Positions 1 through 8,747 are shown, counted from the stretch's first letter. The stretch: DNA of 40,978 nucleotides from an uncultured Porphyromonadaceae bacterium (GCA_945873625.1 CAMCDS010000020.1:1-40978), one strand, 5' to 3'. The notes: generated by a model from the letters alone, not told the origin. Program-made: numbers and translations.

Positions 1-54
<54 letters not shown>

Positions 55-105
55 AATTGTCAATGTTCGCTTGCTCCCGGAAGCCGATGCCGCCGTTTTG
101 CGAGT

Positions 106-138
106 ACAAAATTACTGCCTTTTTGCGAACTGACCAAA
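106..138 (-). promoter_or_regulatory. Bacteroidota sigma-ABfr promoter of the tRNA-Gly gene
   Basis: On the minus strand a TTTG (plus 135-138) is followed after 20 nt by TAATTTTGT (plus 106-114), matching the Bacteroidota -33 TTTG / -7 TAnnTTTG pattern. Transcription would start about 45 nt upstream of the mature tRNA 5' end, leaving a short leader to be removed by RNase P. Confidence 0.7.
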
Positions 139-216
139 TATTTTAAAGAAAAAATTTCAAAAAAATATTTTTTGTATTGATACCCGTCTGATTATCAAGA
201 GTGTAAAAACACATTC

Positions 217-238
217 CCGATAGTCGTTACCTAATCGG
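217..238 (-). terminator. weak hairpin plus T-stretch after the nuclease gene
   Basis: Arms CCGAT and ATCGG enclose a 12-nt loop about 30 nt after the stop codon of the 269-847 gene, and on the minus strand are followed by GTGTTTTT. The stem is only 5 bp, so this is a tentative terminator for the six-gene operon. The rest of 139-216 is AT-rich and shows nothing else. Confidence 0.35.
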
Positions 239-268
239 CAACCTGCATGGCCATCCAGGCCGGGAGCG

Positions 269-847
269 CTATCTGCGGCTTTCGAGTATGCGTTTTATCT
301 CTGAGGCGGTCTCGTAGTCTTCTTTCTCTACGGCGCGCTGCATGAGGGTCTCCAGCTCGCTGTCGGTCATCTCTTCCAGCGGGGTGTCGTCGTGTGTGGC
401 GTTTTCCTCGCTCTGCCGGCGTCGGGGCTGGCGCTGGTCGCCGGCGGTGTCGAATCCTGTTTCGTCGAGCACTTCCTGCGACGTGAATATCGGCGCTCCG
501 GCCCGGATGGCGAGGGCCACGGCGTCCGACGAGCGGGAGTCGACTTTATTCTGGCGTATGCCGTCGGTAAGGTAAAGGTCGGCGGCGAAAACTCCGTTGG
601 GCAGGCGGCGTATCTCCACGCGCGTCAGCTCTATGCCGAAGGCTTCGAGCGTGCCTATCATCAGGTCGTGGGTGAGCGGACGGGGCACCTGCACTCCCTG
701 CAGCTTACATTCTATGGCCTGTGCCTCGGGCGCGCCGATGATGATGGGGATGCGGCGGGTGCCTTCCACATTCTCGAGGATGAGGGCGTAGACGCCCGAT
801 TCTATCTGATTGTAGGTGATACCTACTATTTTGAGTTCTACTAACAT
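269..847 (-). CDS. bifunctional nuclease family protein (DUF151) with C-terminal UVR motif
   Basis: 192 residues. Residues about 5-130 form the DUF151/bifunctional nuclease domain, with conserved patches such as RRIPIIIGAPEAQAIE near residue 31 and SRSSDAVALAIRAGAPIF near residue 105. Family members have reported DNase/RNase activity, but the physiological substrate in bacteria is unclear. A variable Arg/Gln-rich linker (about 135-155) leads to a C-terminal UvrB/UvrC-type helical hairpin (about 157-190, VEKEDYETASEIKRILE), a protein-interaction motif. This two-domain layout is normal for Bacteroidota members. It is the last gene of the operon starting near 4965, 27 nt after mnmA. The family call is secure; the cellular role is not. 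Confidence 0.88.
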   Translation of the reverse strand: MLVELKIVGITYNQIESGVYALILENVEGTRRIPIIIGAPEAQAIECKLQGVQVPRPLTHDLMIGTLEAFGIELTRVEIRRLPNGVFAADLYLTDGIRQNKVDSRSSDAVALAIRAGAPIFTSQEVLDETGFDTAGDQRQPRRRQSEENATHDDTPLEEMTDSELETLMQRAVEKEDYETASEIKRILESRR

Positions 848-874
848 ATCTTCTTTATCGTAAGAAACGGCCGG

Positions 875-1972
875 TCAGCGCCCGGCCACTATCATTCCCG
901 AGCCGAGGCAGAGGTGCCGGTCGGGGGTATAGACCACGGCATACTGTCCCGGAGCTATCCCCTGCACGTCGGAGTCTGATTCTATCACATATTCGCGTTC
1001 TCCCGAGCGGCGTATCGTGGCGTCGAGAAACTCGGGCGTGTGGCGGTTCTTGAAAGATATACGCAGTCCGTCGCCGGCGTGGGGGAGAAGCGTTTCGGGC
1101 ATGGCTTCCTCGAAGGGATTGAGACTTATCCAGTGCATCGATTCGAGCGAAATCAGGCGTCCATACTGCTTGCGGGTGTCGTAGCCGTTGGAGACGTAGA
1201 TTACGTTGTCTCTCACATTCTTGCGCACCACGAACCATGGGCCGCCGGAGAGGCCGAGACCCTTGCGCTGCCCGATGGTGTAGAACCAGTATCCACGGTG
1301 TTCGCCTATCTTGCGTCCGGTTTCGATTTCAATTACGGGACCTGGACGCTCGCCCAGGTGGCGGCGCAGGAAGTCGGCGTAGTTGATCTTCCCGAGGAAG
1401 CAGATTCCCTGCGAGTCCTTGCGGCCGGCGTTGGGGAGTTTAGCTTCGGCGGCAATCCTTCTCACCTCGCTCTTGGGCATCCCTCCGAGCGGAAACATGA
1501 TGTGGCTGAGCTGCGAGTAGGAGATAGACGCGAGAAAATCGGTCTGGTCTTTCACCGGGTCGGGGTTGGTGGCGAGGAAGAGCCGTCCCTCCTCTTCGGC
1601 AATGGAGGCGTAATGGCCGGTGGCCGTGCGGTCGAAGTCCTTTCCCCACCGCTCCTCGAAGAAGCCGAACTTTATCATCTTGTTGCACATCAGGTCGGGA
1701 TGGGGCGTCAGTCCCTCCTTCACCGTGCGCAGGGCATACTCCATCACGTGGTCCCAGTATTCCTCATGGAGCGACACGACGTCGAACGGGAGCCCGTAGC
1801 GCCGCGCGATGAGCGTACACATCTCGATGTCTTCCTCGGCCGAGCAGTCGCCTTCGCCGTTGTCCATGCCGATGCGTATGTAGAAGAGGTGCAGGTCGTG
1901 GCCCTCGGCCGCGAGCTTATGCACGGCGACGGCACTGTCGACGCCTCCCGAAATCAAAGCCGCTATCCTCAT
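875..1972 (-). CDS. mnmA: tRNA-specific 2-thiouridylase MnmA
   Basis: 365 residues, full length. MnmA adenylates and then thiolates C2 of U34 in the wobble position of tRNA-Lys, -Glu and -Gln, taking sulfur from a persulfide relay. Visible features are the N-terminal PP-loop SGGVDS (residues 8-13), catalytic Cys96 in [11 protein letters not shown] and the persulfide-carrying Cys191 in [10 protein letters not shown], followed by the C-terminal barrel. The N-terminal segment with [14 protein letters not shown] is of the kind seen in Bacteroidota, which often carry more than one MnmA paralogue. The ATG overlaps the stop codon of the DoxX gene by 4 nt (ATGA), arguing for translational coupling. 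Paralogue number cannot be assigned from this window. Confidence 0.95.
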   Translation of the reverse strand: MRIAALISGGVDSAVAVHKLAAEGHDLHLFYIRIGMDNGEGDCSAEEDIEMCTLIARRYGLPFDVVSLHEEYWDHVMEYALRTVKEGLTPHPDLMCNKMIKFGFFEERWGKDFDRTATGHYASIAEEEGRLFLATNPDPVKDQTDFLASISYSQLSHIMFPLGGMPKSEVRRIAAEAKLPNAGRKDSQGICFLGKINYADFLRRHLGERPGPVIEIETGRKIGEHRGYWFYTIGQRKGLGLSGGPWFVVRKNVRDNVIYVSNGYDTRKQYGRLISLESMHWISLNPFEEAMPETLLPHAGDGLRISFKNRHTPEFLDATIRRSGEREYVIESDSDVQGIAPGQYAVVYTPDRHLCLGSGMIVAGR

Positions 1973-2472
1973 ACCTCCTCGAGTTCAGACTCGCTTTTGT
2001 TGTCGGAATGGATAATGTGGAGCGACAGGAAATAGTCGACCGAAATCTTTCCGGGTCCCACAAGGAGCAGAAAGAAATAGATGCCCAGGAACATTATGGG
2101 AAGATAGCCCTGCTGCGTCCAGCTGAGGGTATAGGCGGCTTCGGCCACATAGTCGTGGAGCACGTAGTACTCGGCCACGCAGAAGGCCACGAGCGGGGGC
2201 ACAATCATGATGCGCGTGCAGAAGCCGAGCATGATGAAGAAGGAGCACACGGTCTCTATCACCACCATAGCGGTAAGCGAGGCTTCCGACCCCATCCCCA
2301 GCACGGCGGGGAAGGCAGGTGCCAGTTCGTCGAAATTCACTATCTGCCTGATGCCGAACTGCATGAGCATCACACCGACGAAGAGGCGCAGGAAGAGGCG
2401 CCCGAGGTTGGTGTAGCTGTATCCGGTGGTGCGGATGTAATATCGTTTGATAAACTTGATAAGTTTCTTCAT
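1969..2472 (-). CDS. DoxX-family inner membrane protein
   Basis: 167 residues with four predicted membrane segments (about residues 23-42, 66-86, 88-105 and 122-140) and the DoxX-like opening [20 protein letters not shown]. The N-terminus is strongly basic ([12 protein letters not shown]) and the C-terminal tail is hydrophilic and acidic, fitting a small polytopic inner membrane protein. DoxX proteins are linked with redox or thiosulfate/sulfide metabolism in some organisms, but the function here is unknown. It lies 16 nt after the thioredoxin-like gene and overlaps mnmA by 4 nt, so it is in the middle of one transcription unit with a CXXC protein and a tRNA thiolase. Confidence 0.85.
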   Translation of the reverse strand: MKKLIKFIKRYYIRTTGYSYTNLGRLFLRLFVGVMLMQFGIRQIVNFDELAPAFPAVLGMGSEASLTAMVVIETVCSFFIMLGFCTRIMIVPPLVAFCVAEYYVLHDYVAEAAYTLSWTQQGYLPIMFLGIYFFLLLVGPGKISVDYFLSLHIIHSDNKSESELEEV

Positions 2473-2488
2473 AAGCGGCGTTTGGTGT

Positions 2489-3418
2489 TCAGCTCTGGCT
2501 GTTGAGGTCCTTGAGGATGGCGATCATCGATTCGACGGGCATGTTCTTGTAGCGGATGGTGCCGTCGGGGCCGATAAGATAGAAAGAAGGGGTGAGGCGC
2601 ATGTCGTAGAGCTCCTCGGCCTCTTCGGCGGCCCCCACCACCCATTTCTCGGGGTAGGCTTTCAGCTCGTCCTGCCATCCCTCTTCGGGCGACACGGTGA
2701 AGAAGCAGATGTTGAGCTTCCCCGTCTTCAGCATCTCGCCTATGGTTACGTCGGTGTCGAGGCTGAGCTTGGCCATGCTGCATTCATGGCATCCGGGGTC
2801 GCCGAACTCTATGAGCGTGTAGTTGCCTGTCGGGGTGAAGAAGCCCGGAGAGCCGTCGGGCTTTGTAAACTTAAACGAAGGAGCCCTCTGTCCGGTCATC
2901 GAGGCGCTGAGCGGCTTGAGCTGAAACTCATAGCGTGCCTTATGGATGGGTTTCAGCTTCTTGTTGCGCACGAGGGCCTCGAGGAAGCGCACATAGATTT
3001 CGTCGATCCATACTTCGGCTCTCGGCCCGTAGAGGGTCTCCTCGGCCGCCTTGGTCATCTGCAGCAGCAGCGAGGGATTTTTGGAGACGGAGGCAATCAG
3101 CCTGTCGACGGAATTGAGAGTCTTCTGTTTGTCGGCCCATCTGAAGGGCACGGCATATACGCTGAAAGCGTGGTTGAGCGCCGCCTGGTCGACGACTTTT
3201 GTTTTCTTGGGGTCGAAGCTGTCCCAGAAGTGTTCCACCAGCCAGTCCGATTTCTCGGGGAGCCCGGTTAGCTCGGCCGGAGCCACGGGGTATTCGAAAA
3301 GGGCCGGCACCATTGTCTGGGTGGCTGTCGCGGCCGGTGCCTCATCCTGTGCGCAGACCGCCGGTGCAAAGGCAGCTGCGGCTAAGAGGAGCGGAATGCA
3401 GATATAGTGTTTTCTCAT
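2489..3418 (-). CDS. secreted thioredoxin-like protein with DUF5106-type N-terminal domain
   Basis: 309 residues. An N-terminal signal peptide (MRKHYICIPLLLAAAAF, cleavage near ...CAQ at 24) sends it across the inner membrane. Residues about 45-175 resemble the helical DUF5106 region often fused to thioredoxin folds in Bacteroidales. Residues about 180-305 are TlpA/thioredoxin-like, with a redox motif C210-H-E-C213 inside DPGCHEC and the cis-proline strand RLTPSFYLI near 283, followed by GPDGTIRYKNM. It probably works as a periplasmic thiol reductase/oxidase. The partner is not evident, although the neighbouring DoxX membrane protein is a candidate. The DUF5106 name is from recall of the pattern, not a search. 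Confidence 0.8.
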   Translation of the reverse strand: MRKHYICIPLLLAAAAFAPAVCAQDEAPAATATQTMVPALFEYPVAPAELTGLPEKSDWLVEHFWDSFDPKKTKVVDQAALNHAFSVYAVPFRWADKQKTLNSVDRLIASVSKNPSLLLQMTKAAEETLYGPRAEVWIDEIYVRFLEALVRNKKLKPIHKARYEFQLKPLSASMTGQRAPSFKFTKPDGSPGFFTPTGNYTLIEFGDPGCHECSMAKLSLDTDVTIGEMLKTGKLNICFFTVSPEEGWQDELKAYPEKWVVGAAEEAEELYDMRLTPSFYLIGPDGTIRYKNMPVESMIAILKDLNSQS

Positions 3419-3461
3419 CGTTAAAGTCTTTAGTTAAAGAAGGACGGCACGAGGGATGCGG

Positions 3462-4127
3462 TTATTCCCTTACCAGTCCGTCGATGGCGGCGGTCCAGGC
3501 CTTGTAGCCTTTTCCGGTCAGGTGCAGGCCGTCGTTGGTGAATTCCCGACGCAGCTTGCCGGTAGCGGGGTCGGCGAGCGCCGGCCACAGGTCTACGTAA
3601 TGGGCGCCGGTAGATTCGGCCAGCGTGCGGAGCTTGCCGTTGAGTTCGGTTATGACACGCTCTTTGCCGAGGAGGTTCTTATAGCGCTTGAAGTCGTTGT
3701 TGACCGGCATCACCGACTGTATGTAAAGCTCGGTGCGCGGAGCCTCCTTGCGTATGCGCTTCACGATGCGGGCATAGTCGGAGGCTATGCGGTCGGCCGA
3801 AAGGTTGTGGCTCACGTCGTTGATGCCGATGAGGAGGAAAATCTTTTTCGGCTGGTTTTCAATCACCCGGTCGAGACGCTTCTCGACGCCCTTCACCACG
3901 TCGGCCGAGATGCCCCGGTTCTTGATGTTGGACATTCCGAAGAGCTCGGCAAACTCACCTCCGTCGGTAATTGAGTTTCCGAGAAAGACGATGTCGCCAG
4001 AATTGACAGGGAGGATGTCGAAAAGGCTCGCGCGCTGCTCCCAGTATTCGCTCTCGGCCGAGGCCACGGGAGCCGCTGCAAGAGCCGAGGCTCCGGCGAT
4101 GAAGAGGGATTTAATCAGCAGTCTCAT
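3462..4127 (-). CDS. secreted SGNH/GDSL-family hydrolase
   Basis: 221 residues with a signal peptide (first 24 residues, ending VASAES). The four SGNH blocks are all visible: GNSIT with nucleophile Ser52, the glycine block NIKNRG (Gly72), GINDV with Asn103, and the catalytic DxxH pair in NDGLHLT (Asp199, His202). This predicts an extracytoplasmic esterase or lipase-like hydrolase, often acting on acetylated glycans or related esters. The substrate cannot be told. It starts 17 nt before the end of the BadF-type kinase gene, so the two are likely coupled. The kinase association hints at cell-wall or glycan sugar handling, which is inference only. Confidence 0.88.
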   Translation of the reverse strand: MRLLIKSLFIAGASALAAAPVASAESEYWEQRASLFDILPVNSGDIVFLGNSITDGGEFAELFGMSNIKNRGISADVVKGVEKRLDRVIENQPKKIFLLIGINDVSHNLSADRIASDYARIVKRIRKEAPRTELYIQSVMPVNNDFKRYKNLLGKERVITELNGKLRTLAESTGAHYVDLWPALADPATGKLRREFTNDGLHLTGKGYKAWTAAIDGLVRE

Positions 4128-4965
4128 CCGAATGATATTTTATCAGACCCTCCATCGGGTCGGCGGTTATTTCCGTTACCTTGTAACCTTGGGCGGCTGC
4201 GGCCTCGCGAAGCACTTTCTCAAACACGTGGGCTATCGAGCCGGTGAAGCTCACCGGCAGGAAGTGGGCGCCGTCGTACATTGCCACGTTCTTCCTGATG
4301 AAGGAGCCGAGCTCCTCGAAGACGAGCGAATAGACGTAAGGGTTCCATAGATTGTCGGATAGGAAGGGCACGAGCGATGCCAGAAACTTGTTGGGGGCAG
4401 GTGAGCGATACACCTTGTCGAGTATGTCGTTGAGGGTGAGCTGATATGTGTCGAGAAACTTCTCGCGCACGTTGGCCGGGAGCTGACCCTTGAACGCCTC
4501 GGCCACGAGACGCTTGCCGAGGGCAGCCCCGCTCCCTTCGTCGCCGAGTATGTAGCCGAGCGAAGGGACATTGCGCTCAATCTGCTCGCCGTCGTATAGG
4601 CATGAGTTGGAGCCGGTGCCGAGAATGCAGGCTATGCCTCTGCGGCGTCCGAAGAGGGCACGCGCCGCACCGAGCAGGTCGCTGCTGACGTGGCTCTTCT
4701 CTACTTCGAGAGTGCGCTGCAGAGCCTCGTCCATCTTGCGGCACACACGCGGGATGGCGCATCCCGATCCGTAATAATATACCTCGTCGATTGTCCGGTC
4801 GCCGAGCCGCTGACGCACGTCGGTGAGTTTGCCGTCCACTTCCTCCTGCTCGGCAAGCAGGGCGTTGAGGCCGTCGGCCACGAATGTCATGGCCACGTCT
4901 GACCCGCTGAGCAGCGTCCATTTCACTTTGCTCGAGCCGGCGTCGGCTATCAGGAGATTCTTCAT
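4111..4965 (-). CDS. BadF/BadG/BcrA/BcrD-type ATPase, probable N-acetylglucosamine-kinase-like sugar kinase
   Basis: 284 residues of the ASKHA (sugar kinase/actin/Hsp70) fold. The phosphate-1 loop is DAGSSKVKW (residues 8-16), the phosphate-2 loop is ILGTGSNSCLY (near 114-124) and the adenosine/hinge region includes GYILGDEGSGAALGK. This matches the BadF-like family that includes GlcNAc kinases. In Bacteroidota, members are usually annotated only as ATPases, and the substrate here is unproven. It is the first gene of the six-gene minus-strand operon, with a promoter about 25-60 nt upstream and a 17-nt overlap with the SGNH hydrolase. Confidence 0.83.
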   Translation of the reverse strand: MKNLLIADAGSSKVKWTLLSGSDVAMTFVADGLNALLAEQEEVDGKLTDVRQRLGDRTIDEVYYYGSGCAIPRVCRKMDEALQRTLEVEKSHVSSDLLGAARALFGRRRGIACILGTGSNSCLYDGEQIERNVPSLGYILGDEGSGAALGKRLVAEAFKGQLPANVREKFLDTYQLTLNDILDKVYRSPAPNKFLASLVPFLSDNLWNPYVYSLVFEELGSFIRKNVAMYDGAHFLPVSFTGSIAHVFEKVLREAAAAQGYKVTEITADPMEGLIKYHSDETAD

Positions 4966-4990
4966 TATTCGAAAAGTTACTTAACCGAAT

Positions 4991-5023
4991 GCGAAGTTAC
5001 ACATTTTTTCGCTAAACGGCAAA
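4991..5023 (-). promoter_or_regulatory. promoter of the kinase-to-nuclease operon
   Basis: Minus strand TTTG (plus 5020-5023), 20-nt spacer, then TAACTTCGC (plus 4991-4999), one mismatch from the TAnnTTTG -7 consensus. It lies 26 nt upstream of the ATG at 4965, giving a short leader. Confidence 0.5.
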
Positions 5024-5079
5024 TAGTCATAAGACTTGATGAAGAGTCGCGATGCCTTGTCCATTCAGTCATCCTGCCT

Positions 5080-5403
5080 TCATTTAAGCGCCGATGCGAA
5101 AGTGGGGATAAACTGTATGCCGAGCACAGCGGCTATTCTGAAGAAACTCGATAGCTGTATGTCGGCTTTACCCCGTTCGATTCTTGCAATATAAGTCTGT
5201 TCTCGTCCGATTCTTTCAGCTACCTGCTTTTGTGTAAGTTTCAATTCCTTGCGTCGGTCTCTTAGCAAAGAACCGTAGTACCATGCGATAGCCTTGGCGT
5301 TAAATTCCTCCCTTTCCGGAGAATCAGCGACACCATGTTTTTCATTAAGCAACTGGTTTGTTGTCGCAAGTTTTGCAAGTTTATTCTCATCCAGCTGTAT
5401 CAT
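5080..5403 (-). CDS. HigA-type XRE-family antitoxin
   Basis: 107 residues. A helix-turn-helix of the Cro/CI (XRE) type occupies about residues 48-100 (LKLTQKQVAERIGREQTYIA then RIERGKADIQLSSF), preceded by a conserved N-terminal segment. This is the standard layout for antitoxins of HigBA pairs in Bacteroidota, which bind the toxin and repress their own promoter. Its ATG overlaps the toxin stop codon by 4 nt. The toxin reading frame upstream is interrupted, so the protein may survive as a stand-alone regulator or be a relic. The reading frame shows no damage. Confidence 0.85.
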   Translation of the reverse strand: MIQLDENKLAKLATTNQLLNEKHGVADSPEREEFNAKAIAWYYGSLLRDRRKELKLTQKQVAERIGREQTYIARIERGKADIQLSSFFRIAAVLGIQFIPTFASALK

Positions 5404-5762
5404 TTCTTTAATTCATTTAATATGGTTTTCGCAATATCTATTTGTTTGCGATAGTCTTTGGATGATTTCTTCAAAAAACCATTCAAAAGAACTATCTTTC
5501 TGGCCTCTATTACATTGTCATGGTCGATGGCGAAAAGAATGGTTCGATATTCATTGCTTCCGATTGAGACCCTCATTTCGTACAGATCCGATTTTTAAAG
5601 ATGCTTAATGAATTTCGTCGAAATGTTGTAAACGCTCTGCACCACTTCAAAAACATACTCGAATTTGTTTCTGACACGCAAAGGCAGTGCATAGTAGAAT
5701 GCATCGAACTCAGGTGTTCTGTAAATAGTGCGTATGTCTTGTGTTCGCGCAGGCTTCTCTAT
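5400..5762 (-). pseudogene. HigB/RelE-superfamily (Gp49-like) toxin, broken by an in-frame TAA and lacking a normal start
   Basis: Reading the minus strand in one frame from 5762 to 5400 gives about 120 codons with clear toxin-family sequence: TIYRTPEFDAFYYALPLRVR, then EVVQSVYNISTKFIKHL, a TAA stop at plus 5595-5597 (codon 56), and then DLYEMRVSIGSNEYRTILFA and IVLLNGFLKKSSKDYRKQID. There is no frame change, so a single base (probably CAA to TAA) interrupts it. The expected start, just downstream of the promoter, reads ATA at 5760-5762, and I see no ATG, GTG or TTG in frame before the conserved region. Both lesions are consistent with C-to-T/G-to-A transitions. Family members are ribosome-dependent mRNA endonucleases. 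The C-terminal half alone (about 65 residues) lacks a start codon and is unlikely to be active. The terminal TGA overlaps the antitoxin ATG. Confidence 0.85.
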
Positions 5763-5768
5763 CCTTCT

Positions 5769-5801
5769 GCAAAGATAATCAATAAGTACTAATTGAACAA
5801 A
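5769..5801 (-). promoter_or_regulatory. promoter of the higBA-like locus
   Basis: Minus strand TTTG (plus 5798-5801), 20-nt spacer, then TATCTTTGC (plus 5769-5777), a perfect TAnnTTTG -7 element. The start point would fall only a few nt before the degraded toxin start at 5762, so the mRNA is nearly leaderless for the toxin. Confidence 0.65.
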
Positions 5802-5864
5802 TAATAGTATCGATAAGTTCTTTTTTATCGGTTGCCGGTCATTTTCGGAATGTCGGGGAGGGGG

Positions 5865-8747
5865 TCAGAAGCGGCCTCCGGGATGGCGGCCTCCGGGATG
5901 GCCGCCGGGAGGGGGACCCATGGGGCGACGGCCGGGTCCGGGACGCCTGCTCTCATCAAAAGGCATCTCCTGAGGATTGAGCCCGTTCCCTTTTCCTTTG
6001 CCGAGGGTGTTGAATTTCCATGTGAGCGAAACCATGAAATAGCGCGTGAGGTTGTTGGTCTCGGTGTCGGAAATGAGGTTGGCGCTTACTGTGCGGCTTA
6101 CGTTGGTGCGCTGGCGCAGGATGTCGTTGGCCTGCACGGTGAGTGTGAGCGAGCGGTCGCGCAGCATGGAGTAAGACACCGAGGCGTTCCAGAGCCACTG
6201 CGTGGCGTTGAATCCGGCAAGATAGCCCGACGAGGTGTTGAAGTCGAGGTCGGTGGCTATTGAGAGTCCGAACGGAAGGTCGAGTGTGGCGTCGGCTGTG
6301 AACCCGTAGGTGTGGGTGGTCCGGTCGGGCTGGCGCTGCAGCGAGTTGGTGGCCAGGCCGAAGGAGTATGTGGGATTGACCGTCATCTGGAATATGGAAT
6401 TTGAGTAGGTGATTCCGAGACGGGGGTTGAGCTGCAGGTTGCCGCTGCGGTTGAAGTCGCCGTTGATGAATCCGGCGTTGCTCGAATAGCGGGCTCCGAG
6501 ATGTGCGTTCATCCGCCAGTGGCGTTCTCCCAGCGGGCGGGAGATCATTCCAATTCCGAAGATCGAGAAGTTGCCGTTCACGTTGGTGTAGGTGGTGGTG
6601 CGCACTCCGGTCTCCGGGTCGGTAACGGTGCGGTTGGCGACGCTGTTGAGGGTGTAGCTGGCGTTGATGGCTGCGAATATCGACTGCTGCCTCTCGGCGT
6701 CGAAGTCGTTGAAATGCGCTCCGACCGACTGTGAGAACGATGGTTTGAGCGAGGGATTGCCTATGGTGATGTGGAGCGGGTCGCTGACGTCGGCCACGGG
6801 CTGCAGGGAGCTCATCGGAGCTTCGGAGGTGCGGGCGCGGTAGTTGGCCGAGAGGCTGCGGGTCTTGCTGAACCGGTATCTGAAGCGGGCGAAGGGGGAG
6901 ACGTTCCACACGTGGCGGGAAGGGATGTCGCGGTTGCTGTCTATGAGGTCGTGGCTCGCCGACTGCGAGGGGGCAAAGACGATGCCTGCCTCAAGGTTGT
7001 AGTTCTTGGCCACTTTCTTATATCCCACCCGAATCTCCTGCGAGAGGAAATTGTTGCGGAAACGGTTTGAGAGCGTCGGGTCGGCCTCATATCCTTCAGG
7101 TGCCGCGGTGGGGAACTGCGGAAGCACGTCGGCGAGGGAGGGGTCGAGGTTGAAGGTGTATTTGTCGGCGTTGTTGGTGCGGTAGTTGATTCTGTAGGCC
7201 ACGGTGAGGAAATTTCCGCGGCTTACGTCGCCGAGGGGTTCGGTCCATGTGAGGCGGCCGCCTACCGAGTTGGTCCACTGGCGCGAGTCGATGAAGCGGT
7301 AAAGCTCCTCGTCGGCATCCTGCTGGAGATAGTAGAGTATTTCGGAGAGCGTGGCGGAGCGCTGGCGCACGTTGGAGAATGAATAGTTCATCTGCACCGA
7401 GAACGAGCGTCCGGGTCTGGAAGCGAAGGCGTGGTTGAAGATGAGGTTGCCCGACGTCTCCCATGAGTTTCCGGAGTTGGCCTTGCTGTTGTCGGAGCTG
7501 TTGACGAGCGAGCGCAGTGCGTCGCCGGCGCGGAGGAACGATGTGTCGGCACTTTCGGATTTGCGCGAGTTGAACGAGAAGGAGGGTCGGAAGTCGAGAG
7601 TGTTGTATTCGTCTATTTTCCATTGCAGGCGGAAGTCGGCGCGGAGATTGTGGCCTTTGTCGCGTGCACGGGAGCCGGACGTGTACCATGAAGTGGAGTC
7701 GGGGAAGAGATATTGGGTTGAGGTGCGCGTGCGCGTGTCGCGGTCAGAATAGCTGTACATCACGTTGCCGCCTACGCGAAGTTTCTCTCCGTTGCCCACA
7801 TTGAAGTTGAATCCGAGCCGGCGGCTGGTGAGCACTCCGCCTCCTCCGCCGAAGCTCATGAAGCGTCCGGCTCCACGGTCGGTGAATCCCATGTCGTTGA
7901 CGTTGTTGAGTCCTCCGAGCAGTGTGAACTGGTTGCCGTTGTGGAATCGGTTGACGACGAACGACCCGTTGTAGTGCTTGCCCGTGCCGTATGCGGCCGA
8001 GACATTGCCAAACCATCCGTTGCGACGGTCTTTCTTCACAGTCAGGTTGATTACGGTCTCCTCCTCGCCGTCGTCCACACCCGTGAGGCGGGCGAGGTCG
8101 CTCTTGCGGTCCACCACCTGCACCTTGTCGACCATGTCGGAGGGGAGGTTCTTGGTGGCCATCTTGGGGTCGTCGTTGAAGAACTCCTTGCCGTCTACCA
8201 GAATCTTGGTAACGGTCTTGCCGCCCGAAGTGATGCTTCCGTCGCTCCCGACCTCAACGCCCGGGAGCTTCTTGAGCAGCTCCTCGACGGTGGCGTTCTG
8301 CGCGGTGCGAAACGAGCCGGCGTTGAACTCGAGCGTGTCCTGTTTGGCTGTAACGGCAGTCTTGACGGCTGTTACCACAGTCTCCTGCAGTGTGGTGCCT
8401 GTCTCGCGCATCTTGATGAGTCCGAGGTCTACCACGCTGTCGGGGGGATTGACCGCCACGCTTCTGGCCACTGTGTCCATGCCGAGAAACGTAATCTGAA
8501 TCTCGCTGCGGCCCGAGTCGGGCACCTCGATGGCGAAGCGTCCGTCGGCGTCGGCCAGCACCGCTTTCTTCTGATTGCCGAGTATGGTTACGACGGCGCC
8601 CGTCAGTGGTTCGCCGGAGCTGTCGGCCACAATCCCCTTTACTGTGGCGGCGACGCCGCCGAGCACTCCGAGGGAGACTATAGCCGATGAAATAGCCAGT
8701 CGGTGGTCAAAGTGGAAAAAGCTGCCCGGCCGCGAGGATTTCTTCAT
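5865..8747 (-). CDS. TonB-dependent-receptor-like outer membrane protein (carboxypeptidase-like domain, plug, 'OMP_b-brl_3'-type barrel)
   Basis: 960 residues from the ATG at 8747, chosen because MKKSSRPGSFFHF leads directly into a hydrophobic signal segment. An in-frame ATG 141 nt upstream would put 47 unrelated residues before it. Order: signal peptide (about 1-34), a carboxypeptidase-regulatory-like beta-sandwich (about 35-115, VKGIVADSSGEPLTGAVV), a TonB plug (about 140-235, VEELLKKLPGVEV, KILVDGKEFF) and a long beta-barrel ending in a Gly/Pro/Arg/His-rich tail with terminal Phe. Such proteins move ligands across the outer membrane with TonB-ExbBD energy. No SusD partner is adjacent, so it is not a classical SusCD pair and the substrate is unknown. 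It is divergent from the LRR gene. Confidence 0.87.
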   Translation of the reverse strand: MKKSSRPGSFFHFDHRLAISSAIVSLGVLGGVAATVKGIVADSSGEPLTGAVVTILGNQKKAVLADADGRFAIEVPDSGRSEIQITFLGMDTVARSVAVNPPDSVVDLGLIKMRETGTTLQETVVTAVKTAVTAKQDTLEFNAGSFRTAQNATVEELLKKLPGVEVGSDGSITSGGKTVTKILVDGKEFFNDDPKMATKNLPSDMVDKVQVVDRKSDLARLTGVDDGEEETVINLTVKKDRRNGWFGNVSAAYGTGKHYNGSFVVNRFHNGNQFTLLGGLNNVNDMGFTDRGAGRFMSFGGGGGVLTSRRLGFNFNVGNGEKLRVGGNVMYSYSDRDTRTRTSTQYLFPDSTSWYTSGSRARDKGHNLRADFRLQWKIDEYNTLDFRPSFSFNSRKSESADTSFLRAGDALRSLVNSSDNSKANSGNSWETSGNLIFNHAFASRPGRSFSVQMNYSFSNVRQRSATLSEILYYLQQDADEELYRFIDSRQWTNSVGGRLTWTEPLGDVSRGNFLTVAYRINYRTNNADKYTFNLDPSLADVLPQFPTAAPEGYEADPTLSNRFRNNFLSQEIRVGYKKVAKNYNLEAGIVFAPSQSASHDLIDSNRDIPSRHVWNVSPFARFRYRFSKTRSLSANYRARTSEAPMSSLQPVADVSDPLHITIGNPSLKPSFSQSVGAHFNDFDAERQQSIFAAINASYTLNSVANRTVTDPETGVRTTTYTNVNGNFSIFGIGMISRPLGERHWRMNAHLGARYSSNAGFINGDFNRSGNLQLNPRLGITYSNSIFQMTVNPTYSFGLATNSLQRQPDRTTHTYGFTADATLDLPFGLSIATDLDFNTSSGYLAGFNATQWLWNASVSYSMLRDRSLTLTVQANDILRQRTNVSRTVSANLISDTETNNLTRYFMVSLTWKFNTLGKGKGNGLNPQEMPFDESRRPGPGRRPMGPPPGGHPGGRHPGGRF
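5871..5900. repeat. perfect 15-bp tandem duplication in the receptor C-terminus
   Basis: GCGGCCTCCGGGATG occurs twice in direct tandem (5871-5885 and 5886-5900), encoding two HPGGR pentapeptides just before the terminal Phe. A third, diverged copy follows. Replication slippage could change the copy number without shifting the frame. Confidence 0.85.

Noticed and set aside
5865..8747. SusC of a polysaccharide utilisation locus
   Set aside because: No SusD, glycoside hydrolase or hybrid two-component gene is adjacent, and the barrel type looks different from SusC.
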